From positions 323,501 to 387,500 of the forward strand of contig NZ_CP116304.1 of the NCBI RefSeq assembly GCF_028010285.1: a DNA stretch of 64,000 nt, given 5' to 3'. The DNA comes from Pseudomonas sp. Q1-7 (GTDB lineage: Bacteria > Pseudomonadota > Gammaproteobacteria > Pseudomonadales > Pseudomonadaceae). The position numbers and the translations under genes are program-made. This document shows positions 51,661 to 60,198 of the stretch, piece by piece. The notes under the pieces were generated by a model. That model made no database searches and was not told the DNA's origin. It worked only from the letters and a program-made list of their open reading frames with translations. Within the stretch, counting starts at the first letter, position 1, and each line of letters opens with the position of its first letter.

Positions 51661-52824
51661 ATGACCGTGTTGAAAATGACCGACCTCGACCTCCAGGGTA
51701 AGCGCGTGCTGATCCGTGAGGATCTCAACGTGCCGGTGAAGGACGGCGTCGTCAAAAGTGATGCGCGCATCCTCGCTTCCCTGCCGACCATCAAGCTGGC
51801 ACTGGAGAAGGGCGCGGCGGTGATGGTCTGTTCCCATCTGGGCCGCCCCACCGAGGGCGAGTTCTCCGAAGAGAACAGCCTCGAGCCGGTGGCCGACTAC
51901 CTGTCCAGGGCCCTGGGTCGCGAAGTACCGCTGGTGGCCGACTACCTGGGTGGCGTGGACGTTGCTCCCGGCCAGGTGGTGCTGTTCGAGAACGTGCGTT
52001 TCAACAAGGGCGAGAAGAAGAACGTCGACGAGCTGGCCCAGCAGTACGCTGCCCTGTGCGACGTGTTCGTGATGGACGCCTTCGGCACCGCCCACCGCGC
52101 CGAGGGCTCCACCCATGGCGTGGCCAAGTTCGCCAAGGTCGCTGCCGCCGGCCCGCTGCTGGCCGCCGAACTGGACGCCCTGGGCAAGGCCCTGGGCAAC
52201 CCGGCCCGTCCGATGGCCGCCATCGTCGCCGGCTCCAAGGTTTCCACCAAGCTGGACGTGCTGAACTCCCTGTCGCAGATCTGCGACCAACTGATCGTCG
52301 GCGGCGGCATCGCCAACACCTTCCTCGCCGCGGCCGGCTACAAGGTCGGCAAGTCCCTCTACGAGGCCGACCTGGTGGACACCGCCAAGGCCATCGCCGC
52401 GAAAGTCAGCGTGCCGCTGCCGGTGGACGTGGTGGTCGCCAAGGAATTCGCCGAAAGCGCCGCCGCCACCGTCAAGCTCATCGCCGACGTGGCGGACGAC
52501 GACATGATTCTCGACATCGGCCCGCAGACCGCCGCCCAGTTCGCCGAGCTGCTGAAGTCGTCGAAGACCATCCTGTGGAACGGCCCGGTGGGTGTGTTCG
52601 AGTTCGACCAGTTCGGCAATGGCACCAAGGCCCTGGCCCTGGCCATCGCCGAGAGCCCGGCCTTCTCCATCGCCGGTGGTGGCGACACCCTGGCGGCGAT
52701 CGACAAGTACGGCGTGGGCGAGCAGATCTCCTACATCTCCACCGGCGGTGGCGCTTTCCTCGAGTTCGTCGAGGGCAAGGTCCTGCCCGCCGTGGAGATC
52801 CTGGAGAAGCGCGCCAGCGTGTGA
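51661..52824 (+). CDS. pgk: Phosphoglycerate kinase
   Basis: A 387-residue two-domain kinase for 1,3-bisphosphoglycerate and 3-phosphoglycerate. Seen are [75 protein letters not shown] and [20 protein letters not shown]. The reading is complete and conventional. It probably shares a transcript with epd. Two small lipoprotein genes separate it from fba. Confidence 0.97.
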   Translation: MTVLKMTDLDLQGKRVLIREDLNVPVKDGVVKSDARILASLPTIKLALEKGAAVMVCSHLGRPTEGEFSEENSLEPVADYLSRALGREVPLVADYLGGVDVAPGQVVLFENVRFNKGEKKNVDELAQQYAALCDVFVMDAFGTAHRAEGSTHGVAKFAKVAAAGPLLAAELDALGKALGNPARPMAAIVAGSKVSTKLDVLNSLSQICDQLIVGGGIANTFLAAAGYKVGKSLYEADLVDTAKAIAAKVSVPLPVDVVVAKEFAESAAATVKLIADVADDDMILDIGPQTAAQFAELLKSSKTILWNGPVGVFEFDQFGNGTKALALAIAESPAFSIAGGGDTLAAIDKYGVGEQISYISTGGGAFLEFVEGKVLPAVEILEKRASV

Positions 52825-52900
52825 CCGTTGGTGGAATCCGCCTAAACCCTGGCAGGCGCCTGCGGTCCCTTTATTGGGGGTGCGAAAAGGAGAGCCTGCC

Positions 52901-53095
52901 ATGCGCTACGCTGCGATTCTGCTGATTGTGAGTGCCACCCTCTGGGGCTGTTCCGGCAAGAGGCCGAGCAGCACCTGCGAGGTGATGAGTCCGCCCCAGG
53001 TCATAGTCCCGAGCAACCAGGACGACCAGCGGGTGGAGGCCCAGAGTACGGGTGACCCGACTTTGAGCCGCGAAGGACAACAGCACTGCCCGTGA
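52901..53095 (+). CDS. Small putative lipoprotein
   Basis: A 64-residue protein, MRYAAILLIVSATLWGCSGK at the start, with lipobox LWGC at residue 17. The mature part of about 48 residues is hydrophilic, with one more cysteine pair (STCEVM, QQHCP) that could form a disulfide. A GGAGAG ribosome-binding site lies eight bases upstream. It matches no family I know. Its place between pgk and the MliC-like gene suggests simple co-transcription rather than a glycolytic role. Confidence 0.65.
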   Translation: MRYAAILLIVSATLWGCSGKRPSSTCEVMSPPQVIVPSNQDDQRVEAQSTGDPTLSREGQQHCP

Positions 53096-53140
53096 TGGAG
53101 CGGTGCCAGGACGGCCGGGGGCATCGGCCAGGAGATGGAC

Positions 53141-53458
53141 ATGAAAGGATGGATCGCCCTCGCCGGCATGGCGCTGCTGACCGGTTGTGCCGGCCAGGAT
53201 GCGCCGCGTGAAGATTGGACCCGCTGGGTCTGCGACAGCCAGGCCGAAGTGCTCTGGCGTCTCGCCGATGCAAACGGGGACAGCGTCGACCTGCGTCTGG
53301 GGGGTGGTGATATCGTCCACCGCCTCAAGCGCGAGCCCTCCGGTTCCGGCGCGCTGTACAGCGACGGCAACCTGGCCTTCCACACCAAGGGTGACGAAGG
53401 CCTGGTCTACTGGGTGGCAACTGATGACCTGATCGGCCGCGGCTGCAAGGCGCCCTGA
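53141..53458 (+). CDS. MliC-like lysozyme-inhibitor lipoprotein
   Basis: A 105-residue lipoprotein with signal MKGWIALAGMALLTGC, cysteine at residue 16. The mature domain has WVCDSQAEVLWRLADANGDS, LKREPSGSGALYSDGNLAFH and TKGDEGLVYWVAT, ending in RGCKAP. The SGSGALYSDGN-x-FHTKGDE pattern is that of the MliC/PliC C-type lysozyme inhibitor family. It would sit in the outer or inner membrane and protect peptidoglycan from host lysozyme. The ATG at 53141 is six bases after AGGAG; a nearer ATG at 53135 is too close. Confidence 0.75.
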   Translation: MKGWIALAGMALLTGCAGQDAPREDWTRWVCDSQAEVLWRLADANGDSVDLRLGGGDIVHRLKREPSGSGALYSDGNLAFHTKGDEGLVYWVATDDLIGRGCKAP

Positions 53459-53480
53459 ACGATCTGCTCGCGAGATCGTT
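53458..53480 (+). terminator. Hairpin after the MliC-like gene
   Basis: AACGATCT and AGATCGTT pair around GCTCGCG, overlapping the gene end, followed by GTTGCGTTTAGG. The T-tract is poor, so it may only attenuate transcription towards fba. Confidence 0.4.
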
Positions 53481-53608
53481 GTTGCGTTTAGGAAAGCATT
53501 GATTCTTCCGGAGAGGGCGACCGCTCCTCCCCGGAAACTTGAACCCGGCCTGCCCCTGCGGCAGGCTTTGCAATTTGACAGCCCACCCAATCGGGAGACT
53601 GAAACACC

Positions 53609-54673
53609 ATGGCACTCATCAGCATGCGCCAGATGCTGGACCACGCCGCCGAATACGGCTACGGCGTTCCGGCTTTCAACGTCAACAACCTGGAACAGAT
53701 GCGCGCCATCATGGAAGCGGCCGACAAGACCGATTCCCCGGTGATCGTGCAGGCCTCTGCCGGTGCCCGCAAATACGCCGGTGCCCCCTTCCTGCGCCAC
53801 CTGATCCTGGCTGCCATCGAAGAATTCCCGCACATCCCGGTGTGCATGCACCAGGACCATGGCACCAGCCCCGACGTGTGCCAGCGCTCCATCCAGCTGG
53901 GCTTTTCCTCGGTGATGATGGACGGCTCCTTGCGTGAAGACGGCAAGACCCCGTCCGACTACGAGTACAACGTGCGCGTCACCCAGCAGACCGTCGCCTT
54001 CGCCCACGCCTGTGGCGTGTCCGTGGAAGGCGAACTGGGCTGCCTGGGCTCCCTGGAAACCGGCCAGGCCGGCGAGGAAGACGGCGTGGGCGCCGAAGGC
54101 ATCCTGGACCACAGCCAGATGCTGACCGATCCGGAAGAGGCCGCCGACTTCGTCAAGAAGACCCAGGTGGATGCCCTGGCCATCGCCATCGGCACCAGCC
54201 ACGGCGCCTACAAGTTCACCAAGCCGCCGACCGGCGACATCCTCGCCATCGATCGCATCAAGGAAATCCACAAGCGCATCCCCAACACCCACCTGGTGAT
54301 GCACGGTTCCTCCTCGGTCCCGCAGGACTGGCTGGCGATCATCAACGAGTTCGGCGGCGACATTAAGGAAACCTACGGCGTGCCGGTCGAGGAAATCGTC
54401 GAAGGCATCAAGTACGGCGTGCGCAAGGTCAACATCGACACCGACCTGCGCCTGGCCTCCACCGGTGCCATCCGCAGCTTCCTGGCCAAGAACCCGGCCG
54501 AGTTCGACCCGCGCAAGTACTTCGCCAAGACCATCGAGGCCATGCGCGATATCTGTATCGCCCGTTACGAAGCCTTCGGCACCGCCGGCAACGCCTCCAA
54601 GATCAAACCGATCTCCCTGGAAGGCATGTTCCAGCGCTACGCCAAGGGTGAGCTGGTCGCCAAGGTCAACTGA
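53609..54673 (+). CDS. fba: Class II fructose-1,6-bisphosphate aldolase
   Basis: A 354-residue zinc-dependent aldolase. Seen are [20 protein letters not shown], the zinc and catalytic motif [55 protein letters not shown] and [20 protein letters not shown]. In Pseudomonas it acts mainly in gluconeogenesis and in the cyclic hexose pathway because phosphofructokinase is absent. It ends the tktA-epd-pgk-fba cluster and has its own good terminator. Confidence 0.97.
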   Translation: MALISMRQMLDHAAEYGYGVPAFNVNNLEQMRAIMEAADKTDSPVIVQASAGARKYAGAPFLRHLILAAIEEFPHIPVCMHQDHGTSPDVCQRSIQLGFSSVMMDGSLREDGKTPSDYEYNVRVTQQTVAFAHACGVSVEGELGCLGSLETGQAGEEDGVGAEGILDHSQMLTDPEEAADFVKKTQVDALAIAIGTSHGAYKFTKPPTGDILAIDRIKEIHKRIPNTHLVMHGSSSVPQDWLAIINEFGGDIKETYGVPVEEIVEGIKYGVRKVNIDTDLRLASTGAIRSFLAKNPAEFDPRKYFAKTIEAMRDICIARYEAFGTAGNASKIKPISLEGMFQRYAKGELVAKVN

Positions 54674-54689
54674 TCCTGGCCCTCACGAG

Positions 54690-54713
54690 GAGCCCCGCCA
54701 TGCGGGGCTCTTT
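54690..54713 (+). terminator. Terminator of fba
   Basis: GAGCCCCGC and GCGGGGCTC are perfect nine-base arms with a CAT loop followed by TTTCG, 17 bases after the fba stop. Confidence 0.85.
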
Positions 54714-54737
54714 CGTATCCGGCAGAAGGAGTTTCCG

Positions 54738-55181
54738 ATGCGTCTGTCCCTGATCACGGCTTCGCTGCTGCTCCTCGCCGGTTGCGCGGGCCAGCCGCCG
54801 GTGGCGCCCGCACCGCCGCCCGAACCGGCGTCCAGCGATCCGCAGCGATGCCTGGACCGGAGTGACTGCACCACCAAGACTTCGCGCACGTTGATGTTCG
54901 TCTTCGACTATGCCGAGGCTGGCGGTGCCCTGGTGCAGCGCAAGGGCGCCTGGCTATTCACACCGTCGGCGGCCAGGGCGGCCGGCTGGCCGGCGCTGAA
55001 GATCCGTCTGGCCGACCCGCCGACCGGACGCTTCGAGTTCGCCAGCCAGTGCCCGGCCGGCGATTGCCGGATCAGTGAAGACGACCTGCTGCGGGTCTAT
55101 CGCAGCTACCTGGCCGACCAGCCCTGTTCCCTGCTGGACCCCAAGGCCCTGGCGCGGTGCATCTCCGCGCCCTCTCCCTGA
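54738..55181 (+). CDS. Putative lipoprotein of unknown function
   Basis: A 147-residue protein with signal MRLSLITASLLLLAGCAGQP (lipobox LAGC, cysteine at residue 16), followed by a Pro/Ala stretch typical of a tether. The mature domain has three likely cysteine pairs (CLDRSDC, QCPAGDC, PCSL...RC), suggesting disulfides in the periplasm. A GAAGGAG site precedes the ATG. It is not recognised as a named family. It follows the fba terminator and so has its own promoter or depends on read-through. Confidence 0.75.
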   Translation: MRLSLITASLLLLAGCAGQPPVAPAPPPEPASSDPQRCLDRSDCTTKTSRTLMFVFDYAEAGGALVQRKGAWLFTPSAARAAGWPALKIRLADPPTGRFEFASQCPAGDCRISEDDLLRVYRSYLADQPCSLLDPKALARCISAPSP

Positions 55182-55266
55182 CGCGGAGCGGGGCTCGTGC
55201 CCGATTGGGTGACAGCGGACGCGCTCGGGTAGAATGCCGCCTCCTCGCCGTTCAGCCGTTTTCGCC

Positions 55267-55755
55267 ATGACCGATCTCAAGTACCTCCGTGGATACCCCG
55301 CCCACCTCCAGGAGCAGGTTGCCCGGATGCTGGACGCCGGCCGCCTGGAGGAGTACCTGACGCGCCGCTACCCGGGGCGGCACGAGGTGCAGAGCGACAA
55401 GGCGCTGTACGGCTACGCCATGGCCCTCAAGCAGGAGCACCTGCGCAACGCCCCGGCGCCGGACAAGGTGCTCTACGACAACAAGCTGGATGTGGTGCAC
55501 AAGGCGCTCGGCCTGAATACGGCGATCTCGCGGGTGCAGGGCGGCAAGCTCAAGGCGAAGAAGGAAATCCGTGTCGCTTCCCTGTTCAAGGAGGCCGCGC
55601 CGGAGTTCCTGCGGATGATCCTGGTCCACGAGTTGGCGCACCTGAAGGAACGCGATCACAGCAAGGCCTTCTACCAGCTCTGCGAACACATGCTGCCGGG
55701 CTACCACCAACTGGAGTTCGACCTGCGGGTGTACCTGACCTGGCGCGATCTGTAG
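55267..55755 (+). CDS. YgjP-like metal-dependent hydrolase (M48-related)
   Basis: A 162-residue soluble protein with a zinc-metallopeptidase motif HELAHLKERDHSKAFYQLCE, that is HExxH followed by a downstream histidine. This is the arrangement of the YgjP/WLM-like (DUF45) families. YgjP proteins are usually longer; this one has a distinct N-terminal half. No signal peptide is present, so it is cytoplasmic. Its substrate is unknown. The start is the ATG at 55267, just after a GC-rich segment; an in-frame ATG at 55234 is less likely. Confidence 0.8.
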   Translation: MTDLKYLRGYPAHLQEQVARMLDAGRLEEYLTRRYPGRHEVQSDKALYGYAMALKQEHLRNAPAPDKVLYDNKLDVVHKALGLNTAISRVQGGKLKAKKEIRVASLFKEAAPEFLRMILVHELAHLKERDHSKAFYQLCEHMLPGYHQLEFDLRVYLTWRDL

Positions 55756-55805
55756 TGGCGAACGGCTGCTAGGCTCAGGAGAGAAGCCGACCGAGGTCCG
55801 CGGGC

Positions 55806-56561
55806 ATGTATCCGGGTTTCCGCACCCTCTGCGTCATTCTCTGGGTGCTGGGCCTGGTTCCCTTCGCCGACGGCCGTGACGTGCTCGCTGTCGGCACTGA
55901 GTTCCCCGGTATCTACGTCCTCGACGCGCGGGGCGCGCCCAGCGGGCTGGGCGTCGACGTACTGCGCGTGATCGCCGCCGACCTGGGCACCCGCGTGCGC
56001 TTCGAGATCTATCCCTGGGCCCGGGCCCAGAAGCTGGTGGAGGAGGGGCGCGCCGATGTGCTGATCGGCCCCTACCGTACCGCCGCGCGGGAGCGTCGTT
56101 TCCAGTTCGCCGAGCCCGGCTTCTACCGCGACAACGTGGTCTTCTACGGTCGCAGCGACGTCGCCAGCCCCTGGGACGGCAGCCCGGCCAGCCTGATCGG
56201 GCAGCGCATCGCCCTGATCCATGGCTGGACCTACGGCGAACGCTTCGAGGCCATGCGCGGCCAGCTCGACGTGCATGTGGCGCCGTCCGTGGAACTGGCC
56301 CTCAAGCTGCTCCTGGCGGGCCGCGCCGATCTGGCCGCGAGCAACGAGCGCGACTCCCGGCCGCGCATCGAGGCACTGGGCATCGCCGGCCAGGTGCGCC
56401 GCCTCTCGCCGCTGATCGACACCCAGGTCGGCTACTTCGCCTTGCCCAGGGACGCGTCCCATCGCCAGCTGCGCGAGGACATCGGCCGGGTGCTGCGGCA
56501 GATGCGGGCCGACGGTCGGCTCGCCAGGCTGGCCAAGCCCTACGCGATCGAGCTGCCCTGA
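55806..56561 (+). CDS. Orphan periplasmic solute-binding protein (SBP family 3)
   Basis: A 251-residue secreted protein with a signal peptide of about 23 residues (ending FADG), then RDVLAVGTEFPGIYVLDARG. The two-lobe fold shows GLGVDVLRVIAADLGTRVRF, LVEEGRADVLIGPYRTAARE and LLLAGRADLAASNERDSR. No ABC permease or ATPase is near. The next gene is a frameshifted protein of the same broad type, and after that comes a chemoreceptor, so a sensory role is as likely as transport. Confidence 0.82.
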   Translation: MYPGFRTLCVILWVLGLVPFADGRDVLAVGTEFPGIYVLDARGAPSGLGVDVLRVIAADLGTRVRFEIYPWARAQKLVEEGRADVLIGPYRTAARERRFQFAEPGFYRDNVVFYGRSDVASPWDGSPASLIGQRIALIHGWTYGERFEAMRGQLDVHVAPSVELALKLLLAGRADLAASNERDSRPRIEALGIAGQVRRLSPLIDTQVGYFALPRDASHRQLREDIGRVLRQMRADGRLARLAKPYAIELP

Positions 56562-56654
56562 GTGCATCGCCACGGAAGCCGTCCCGCGCATGGCCGGCCT
56601 GCGGCGCCAGGGCGCGCACCTATACTCAGGCTACCGTTGCCGTCCGGGTGATCC

Positions 56655-57543
56655 ATGCGCCGACTACCGCTGCTCTGCCTCGGCCTGTGCCTGGCCCTGA
56701 CCCCGCTCACCACGGCTGCCGAGCGATGGCGGGTGGCGGTCGCCGAGGTGCCGGGGCTGGCTGAAGCGGATGGCAGCGGGCCGCTGCCGGAGTTGCTCCG
56801 GGCCCTCGACCAGCAGTTGCCCGATATCGAGTTCGAGTTGCAGATCACCCCTTTCGCCCGCACCTTCCATCTGCTGCAGCACGGCCAGTGCGATTTCCTG
56901 GTGCCTTTCCTCGGCGACCTGCCGCGCCTGCCGTCGGGCGTGCGCTATGGCTCGGGCGACCTCTGGCAGGTGCGCTTCGGTTTCTACACGCGACGCGCCA
57001 GTGCCCTGCACGTCGACCAGTTGCTCGACCCGGCCCATGTGCTCAGCGTCGAGCGGCTGGCCGCCAGCGGGCTGGACGCCGGCCAGCGCGTGCAACTGCA
57101 GCCGCTGCTGGGGCGCAGCTGGCGCCTGGATGAGTTGCAGGAGCAACTGGCCGCGCCGACCGTGAGCCCGGCACTGCGTGACCTGGCCTATCCCTACCGG
57201 GTCGAGACCGATCGCGCCCACGCGCCCTGGCTGGGCTTCCCGGCGTTGTCCGGCAACAGCATCGAGAGCAGCCTGCAGAAGCTGGTGCGGGGGCGCATCG
57301 ACGGCTACGTCTTCGCCGTCAACGAAACCGACCGGGAGATCGACCGCCTGGGGCTTCGCGAACAGCTGCGCGCAGGACTTCGGCCTCTATCCGGTGAAGT
57401 GGCTGGTCCCCGACAACGCTCGTGGCGCCCTGGTGGACAGACGCTTGCTGGAAGCCTTGCGCAAGCTCCAGAGGGAGCCCCGGTTCCGCCGCCTGCAGGC
57501 GCCTCTGGACGGGCCGTCCGTCGACTGGAAGCCCTGGCCCTGA
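56655..57543 (+). pseudogene. Frameshifted periplasmic solute-binding-like gene
   Basis: The frame starting at 56655 encodes a signal peptide (MRRLPLLCLGLCLALTPLTT) and about 235 residues of a binding-protein-like domain (LLQHGQCDFLVPFLGDLPRL, RIDGYVFAVNETDREIDRLG). After LREQLRA at about 57367-57374 it turns into low-complexity Arg/Pro/Gly sequence. The next frame continues sensibly with [20 protein letters not shown] and ends in [10 protein letters not shown] at 57543. Removing one base from the CTGCGCGCAG run restores a single protein of about 295 residues. It is either a real pseudogene or a sequencing error in a GC repeat. Confidence 0.75.
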
Positions 57544-57733
57544 TACAGCCAGGCGACATCCTGAGTCGAGTTCGGGACTGCCCCCTTCTGTCTTGTGGCA
57601 CAAAGCTACTACTCTTCGACGCTTGGCTCCCCGTTCCAGGGGAGGTTCCCACCTAAAAGAACAATGCCGGACGCTTCGCCCGGGAGATCACCGCCCGCCT
57701 GGCAAGGATGACCGGAAGCAGAGGAAGGTCGCG

Positions 57734-59761
57734 ATGACAGCTTTGCTCACGCCGGGGGTACGTCTACTCGAGCGCTTCAGTTTCGCCCGCAAGTTCCAGT
57801 TGCTCTTCCTGCTGTTCGTGCTGCCCCTGGGGTACGCCCTGGTGGTGATCGTCGGTGACTATCGTGCCCGCCTCGCGGTGGTGGACGGCGAGCTGAGTGG
57901 CCTGCGGGTGGTAGAGACGCTGTCGGCCGTACAGCGCGAACTGGATGCCCAGCGCTTCCTGCTGGCGCGCTTGCAAGGCGGCGACGAAAGCGCCCGAGCG
58001 GCACTGGAGCAGCGCGCCGGTGCAGTCGGCGAGACGCTGGAACGGGTGGCCGGGCAGCTTGCGGCGGAGGGCATCGCCGGGCAGAGCCGGGCGCTCTTCG
58101 AAGAACTCCAGGGGCGCTCCGCCCACGTGGAGCCGGGCAGCGTGCTGGGCCTGGCGCTGCCCGATGCGCTGGAGCGCTACCAAGGGGCGTTGCAGGTGCT
58201 CCAGGCGCTGCGCGAGCAGGTCGCCACCGATTCCGGGCTGATCCTCGATCCCTGGCTCGACACCTACCTGATGATGGAGCAGCTCACCAGCGTGCAGCCG
58301 CGCCTTCAGGAGGCCCTGGGCAGTTTCGCCAGCAACGGCCATGGCGCCCTGGTGGCGCAGCATTTCACCCTGCAGAGCCGGGTGGCCCTGCGCGACCTGC
58401 GCCGTGCCTTGGGCGAGACCGCGCGCCAGCTGCGCAAGGCGCGCAACGCCCTGACCCAGACGCCGGGGGACATGAGCGCCCTGGACACGCCTTTCGCCGC
58501 GGCGGACGAGGGCATGGCCGGATTCCTCGCGCAGATCGACAAGCAGGTGTTCGACTCCACCCCGTTCACCCTGACGCCGGCCGTCTTCGTCGGCCTGACC
58601 GACGATCTGGGCGGACGCCTGCACGGGCTGCAGCAGGCGCTGGCCCAGCGCATGGCGTCGCGCCTGGGGGAATACCGCGCCCAGGCGCTGCACAGCATGG
58701 CTGAGGTGATCGGTGGCTTCACGCTGCTGACCCTGCTCGCGCTCTACATGCTGCTGTGCCTGAACCAGGCGATCCGGCGGGGCACCGCGAGCATCACCGA
58801 GGCGGCGCAAGGGTTGCGCGGCGGTGACCTGCGGGTGACGGCGCGGGTCCATGGCCGTGACGACCTGGCGACTATCGCCGATGCCCTGAACGCCGCCCTG
58901 GCGCAGTTGCGCGAATCCCTGCTGGGGGTCAATCGCGAGAGCGAACAGTTGGGTGGCACGGTCGAACAGCTCAGCAGCCAGGCCCGGGACACCCTGGTGT
59001 CGGTGGAGCAGCAGCAGGGACAGGTCAGCCAGATCGCGGCGGCGGCCACTCAACTGGCCGCCACGGCCCAGAACGTGGCGGAAAGCTGCGAGGACGCCGC
59101 TCGCGATGCCCTGCACACCCGCGAGATCGCCATGCAGAGCAACCAGCGCAGCGCGCGCACCAGCGCCAGCATGAACCAGCTCAGCGACAACCTGGGCAGT
59201 AGCGTCGCCGCGCTCCAGCAGCTGCGCGACCAGGCGCAGCAGATCAATCGCGTGGTGGACGTGATCAAGGGCATCGCCGAGCAGACCAACCTGCTGGCGC
59301 TGAATGCCGCCATCGAAGCGGCCCGGGCCGGCGAGCAGGGGCGCGGCTTCGCCGTGGTGGCCGACGAGGTGCGCAGCCTGTCGCGGCGCACCCAGGACTC
59401 CACCGCGGAGATCGGCCAGACCGTGGGCGCCCTGCAGGCAGTGGTGGGGGAAACCGTGGCGCAGATCGAGGCCGCCTTCAGCCAGGCCGCGGGGGATGTG
59501 GATAACGTGCTGGCCATGGGCGCCGACCTGGCCGGCATCGCCGAAGCGGTGCAGCGGGTCAGCGACCGCCTGGCGCAGATCGCCGCGGCTTCCGAACAAC
59601 AGGCCGCCACGGCGGATGAGGTGAGCGGCAGTATCCAGCAGGTGGACCAGGCGGCCGCCCTGTTGCTGCAGGGCGCGCAATCGGTGCAGGAGGCGGCCGA
59701 GCAATTGCAGCACGGCAGCCAGGCCCTGAACCGCAATACCGGCCGCTTCCGCCTGGCGTGA
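57734..59761 (+). CDS. Methyl-accepting chemotaxis protein
   Basis: A 675-residue chemoreceptor. The first membrane helix is [20 protein letters not shown] (about 18-40). A large helical periplasmic domain covers about 45-320 and has no recognised Cache or PilJ motif. The second membrane helix lies near 323-342 ([18 protein letters not shown]), followed by HAMP ([20 protein letters not shown]). The signalling tip is [20 protein letters not shown] then [20 protein letters not shown]. The ligand is unknown. The ATG at 57734 has a GAGGAAGG site upstream; earlier in-frame sequence overlaps the broken binding-protein gene and was rejected. Confidence 0.9.
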   Translation: MTALLTPGVRLLERFSFARKFQLLFLLFVLPLGYALVVIVGDYRARLAVVDGELSGLRVVETLSAVQRELDAQRFLLARLQGGDESARAALEQRAGAVGETLERVAGQLAAEGIAGQSRALFEELQGRSAHVEPGSVLGLALPDALERYQGALQVLQALREQVATDSGLILDPWLDTYLMMEQLTSVQPRLQEALGSFASNGHGALVAQHFTLQSRVALRDLRRALGETARQLRKARNALTQTPGDMSALDTPFAAADEGMAGFLAQIDKQVFDSTPFTLTPAVFVGLTDDLGGRLHGLQQALAQRMASRLGEYRAQALHSMAEVIGGFTLLTLLALYMLLCLNQAIRRGTASITEAAQGLRGGDLRVTARVHGRDDLATIADALNAALAQLRESLLGVNRESEQLGGTVEQLSSQARDTLVSVEQQQGQVSQIAAAATQLAATAQNVAESCEDAARDALHTREIAMQSNQRSARTSASMNQLSDNLGSSVAALQQLRDQAQQINRVVDVIKGIAEQTNLLALNAAIEAARAGEQGRGFAVVADEVRSLSRRTQDSTAEIGQTVGALQAVVGETVAQIEAAFSQAAGDVDNVLAMGADLAGIAEAVQRVSDRLAQIAAASEQQAATADEVSGSIQQVDQAAALLLQGAQSVQEAAEQLQHGSQALNRNTGRFRLA

Positions 59762-59777
59762 GGCTGCGGCCGCCGCG

Positions 59778-60011
59778 TCAGACCTTCCAGAACGGCTTGA
59801 GCGCCTCCGCCCGCGCCTGTTCGCGGGTGAGGCCGATGTCCTTCAGGGCCCGTTCGTCCAGTTCGAGCAGCCTGCGGCGCGTGTGTAGGCGCATCCAGAA
59901 ACGGTCCCAGCGATTGCCGGGCATGGCCGGCGCCACGGAGATGGGTGCGTATCGCTCCTGTTCCAGTTCCTGTGCGTAGAGAGTCAGGCGTGCATCGCTC
60001 AGGCCGTTCAT
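59778..60011 (-). CDS. DUF1127 small protein
   Basis: A 77-residue basic protein whose C-terminal half, WDRFWMRLHTRRRLLELDER then ALKDIGLTREQARAEALKPF, is the YjiS-like DUF1127 domain. Small DUF1127 proteins are often stress-induced, and some bind RNA or affect metabolism, but the role here is unknown. I prefer the ATG at 60011, which has AGGA nine bases upstream, to one at 60026. It diverges from the MocR gene at 60199, and the spacer holds repeated ACAGAT sites that could control both. Confidence 0.8.
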   Translation of the reverse strand: MNGLSDARLTLYAQELEQERYAPISVAPAMPGNRWDRFWMRLHTRRRLLELDERALKDIGLTREQARAEALKPFWKV

Positions 60012-60076
60012 CGTGGTGGTCCTCATGCCCTGTGGTGGATCGGGGTGGAACCATCATCGCCGTCGGCCTGATCGCA

Positions 60077-60159
60077 ATACAGATTCACGATCTGTATATT
60101 TTTTTCATACAGATTGCGTGGTTTCCTATCTGAATCCTCCGTTTCAGGGTCATCTGTAC
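60077..60159. promoter_or_regulatory. Repeated ACAGAT operator between DUF1127 and MocR genes
   Basis: ATACAGAT (60077-60084) and ATCTGTAT (60090-60097) form a perfect eight-base inverted repeat with five bases between. A direct copy ATACAGATT lies at 60107-60115, and ATCTGTAC at 60152-60159 is a fourth half-site. MocR regulators such as PdxR and GabR bind paired direct and inverted repeats of this kind. Confidence 0.7.
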
Positions 60160-60198
60160 TGGTTCTGATGCGGTTGTCTGTCGATTCGGGAGACTGTC

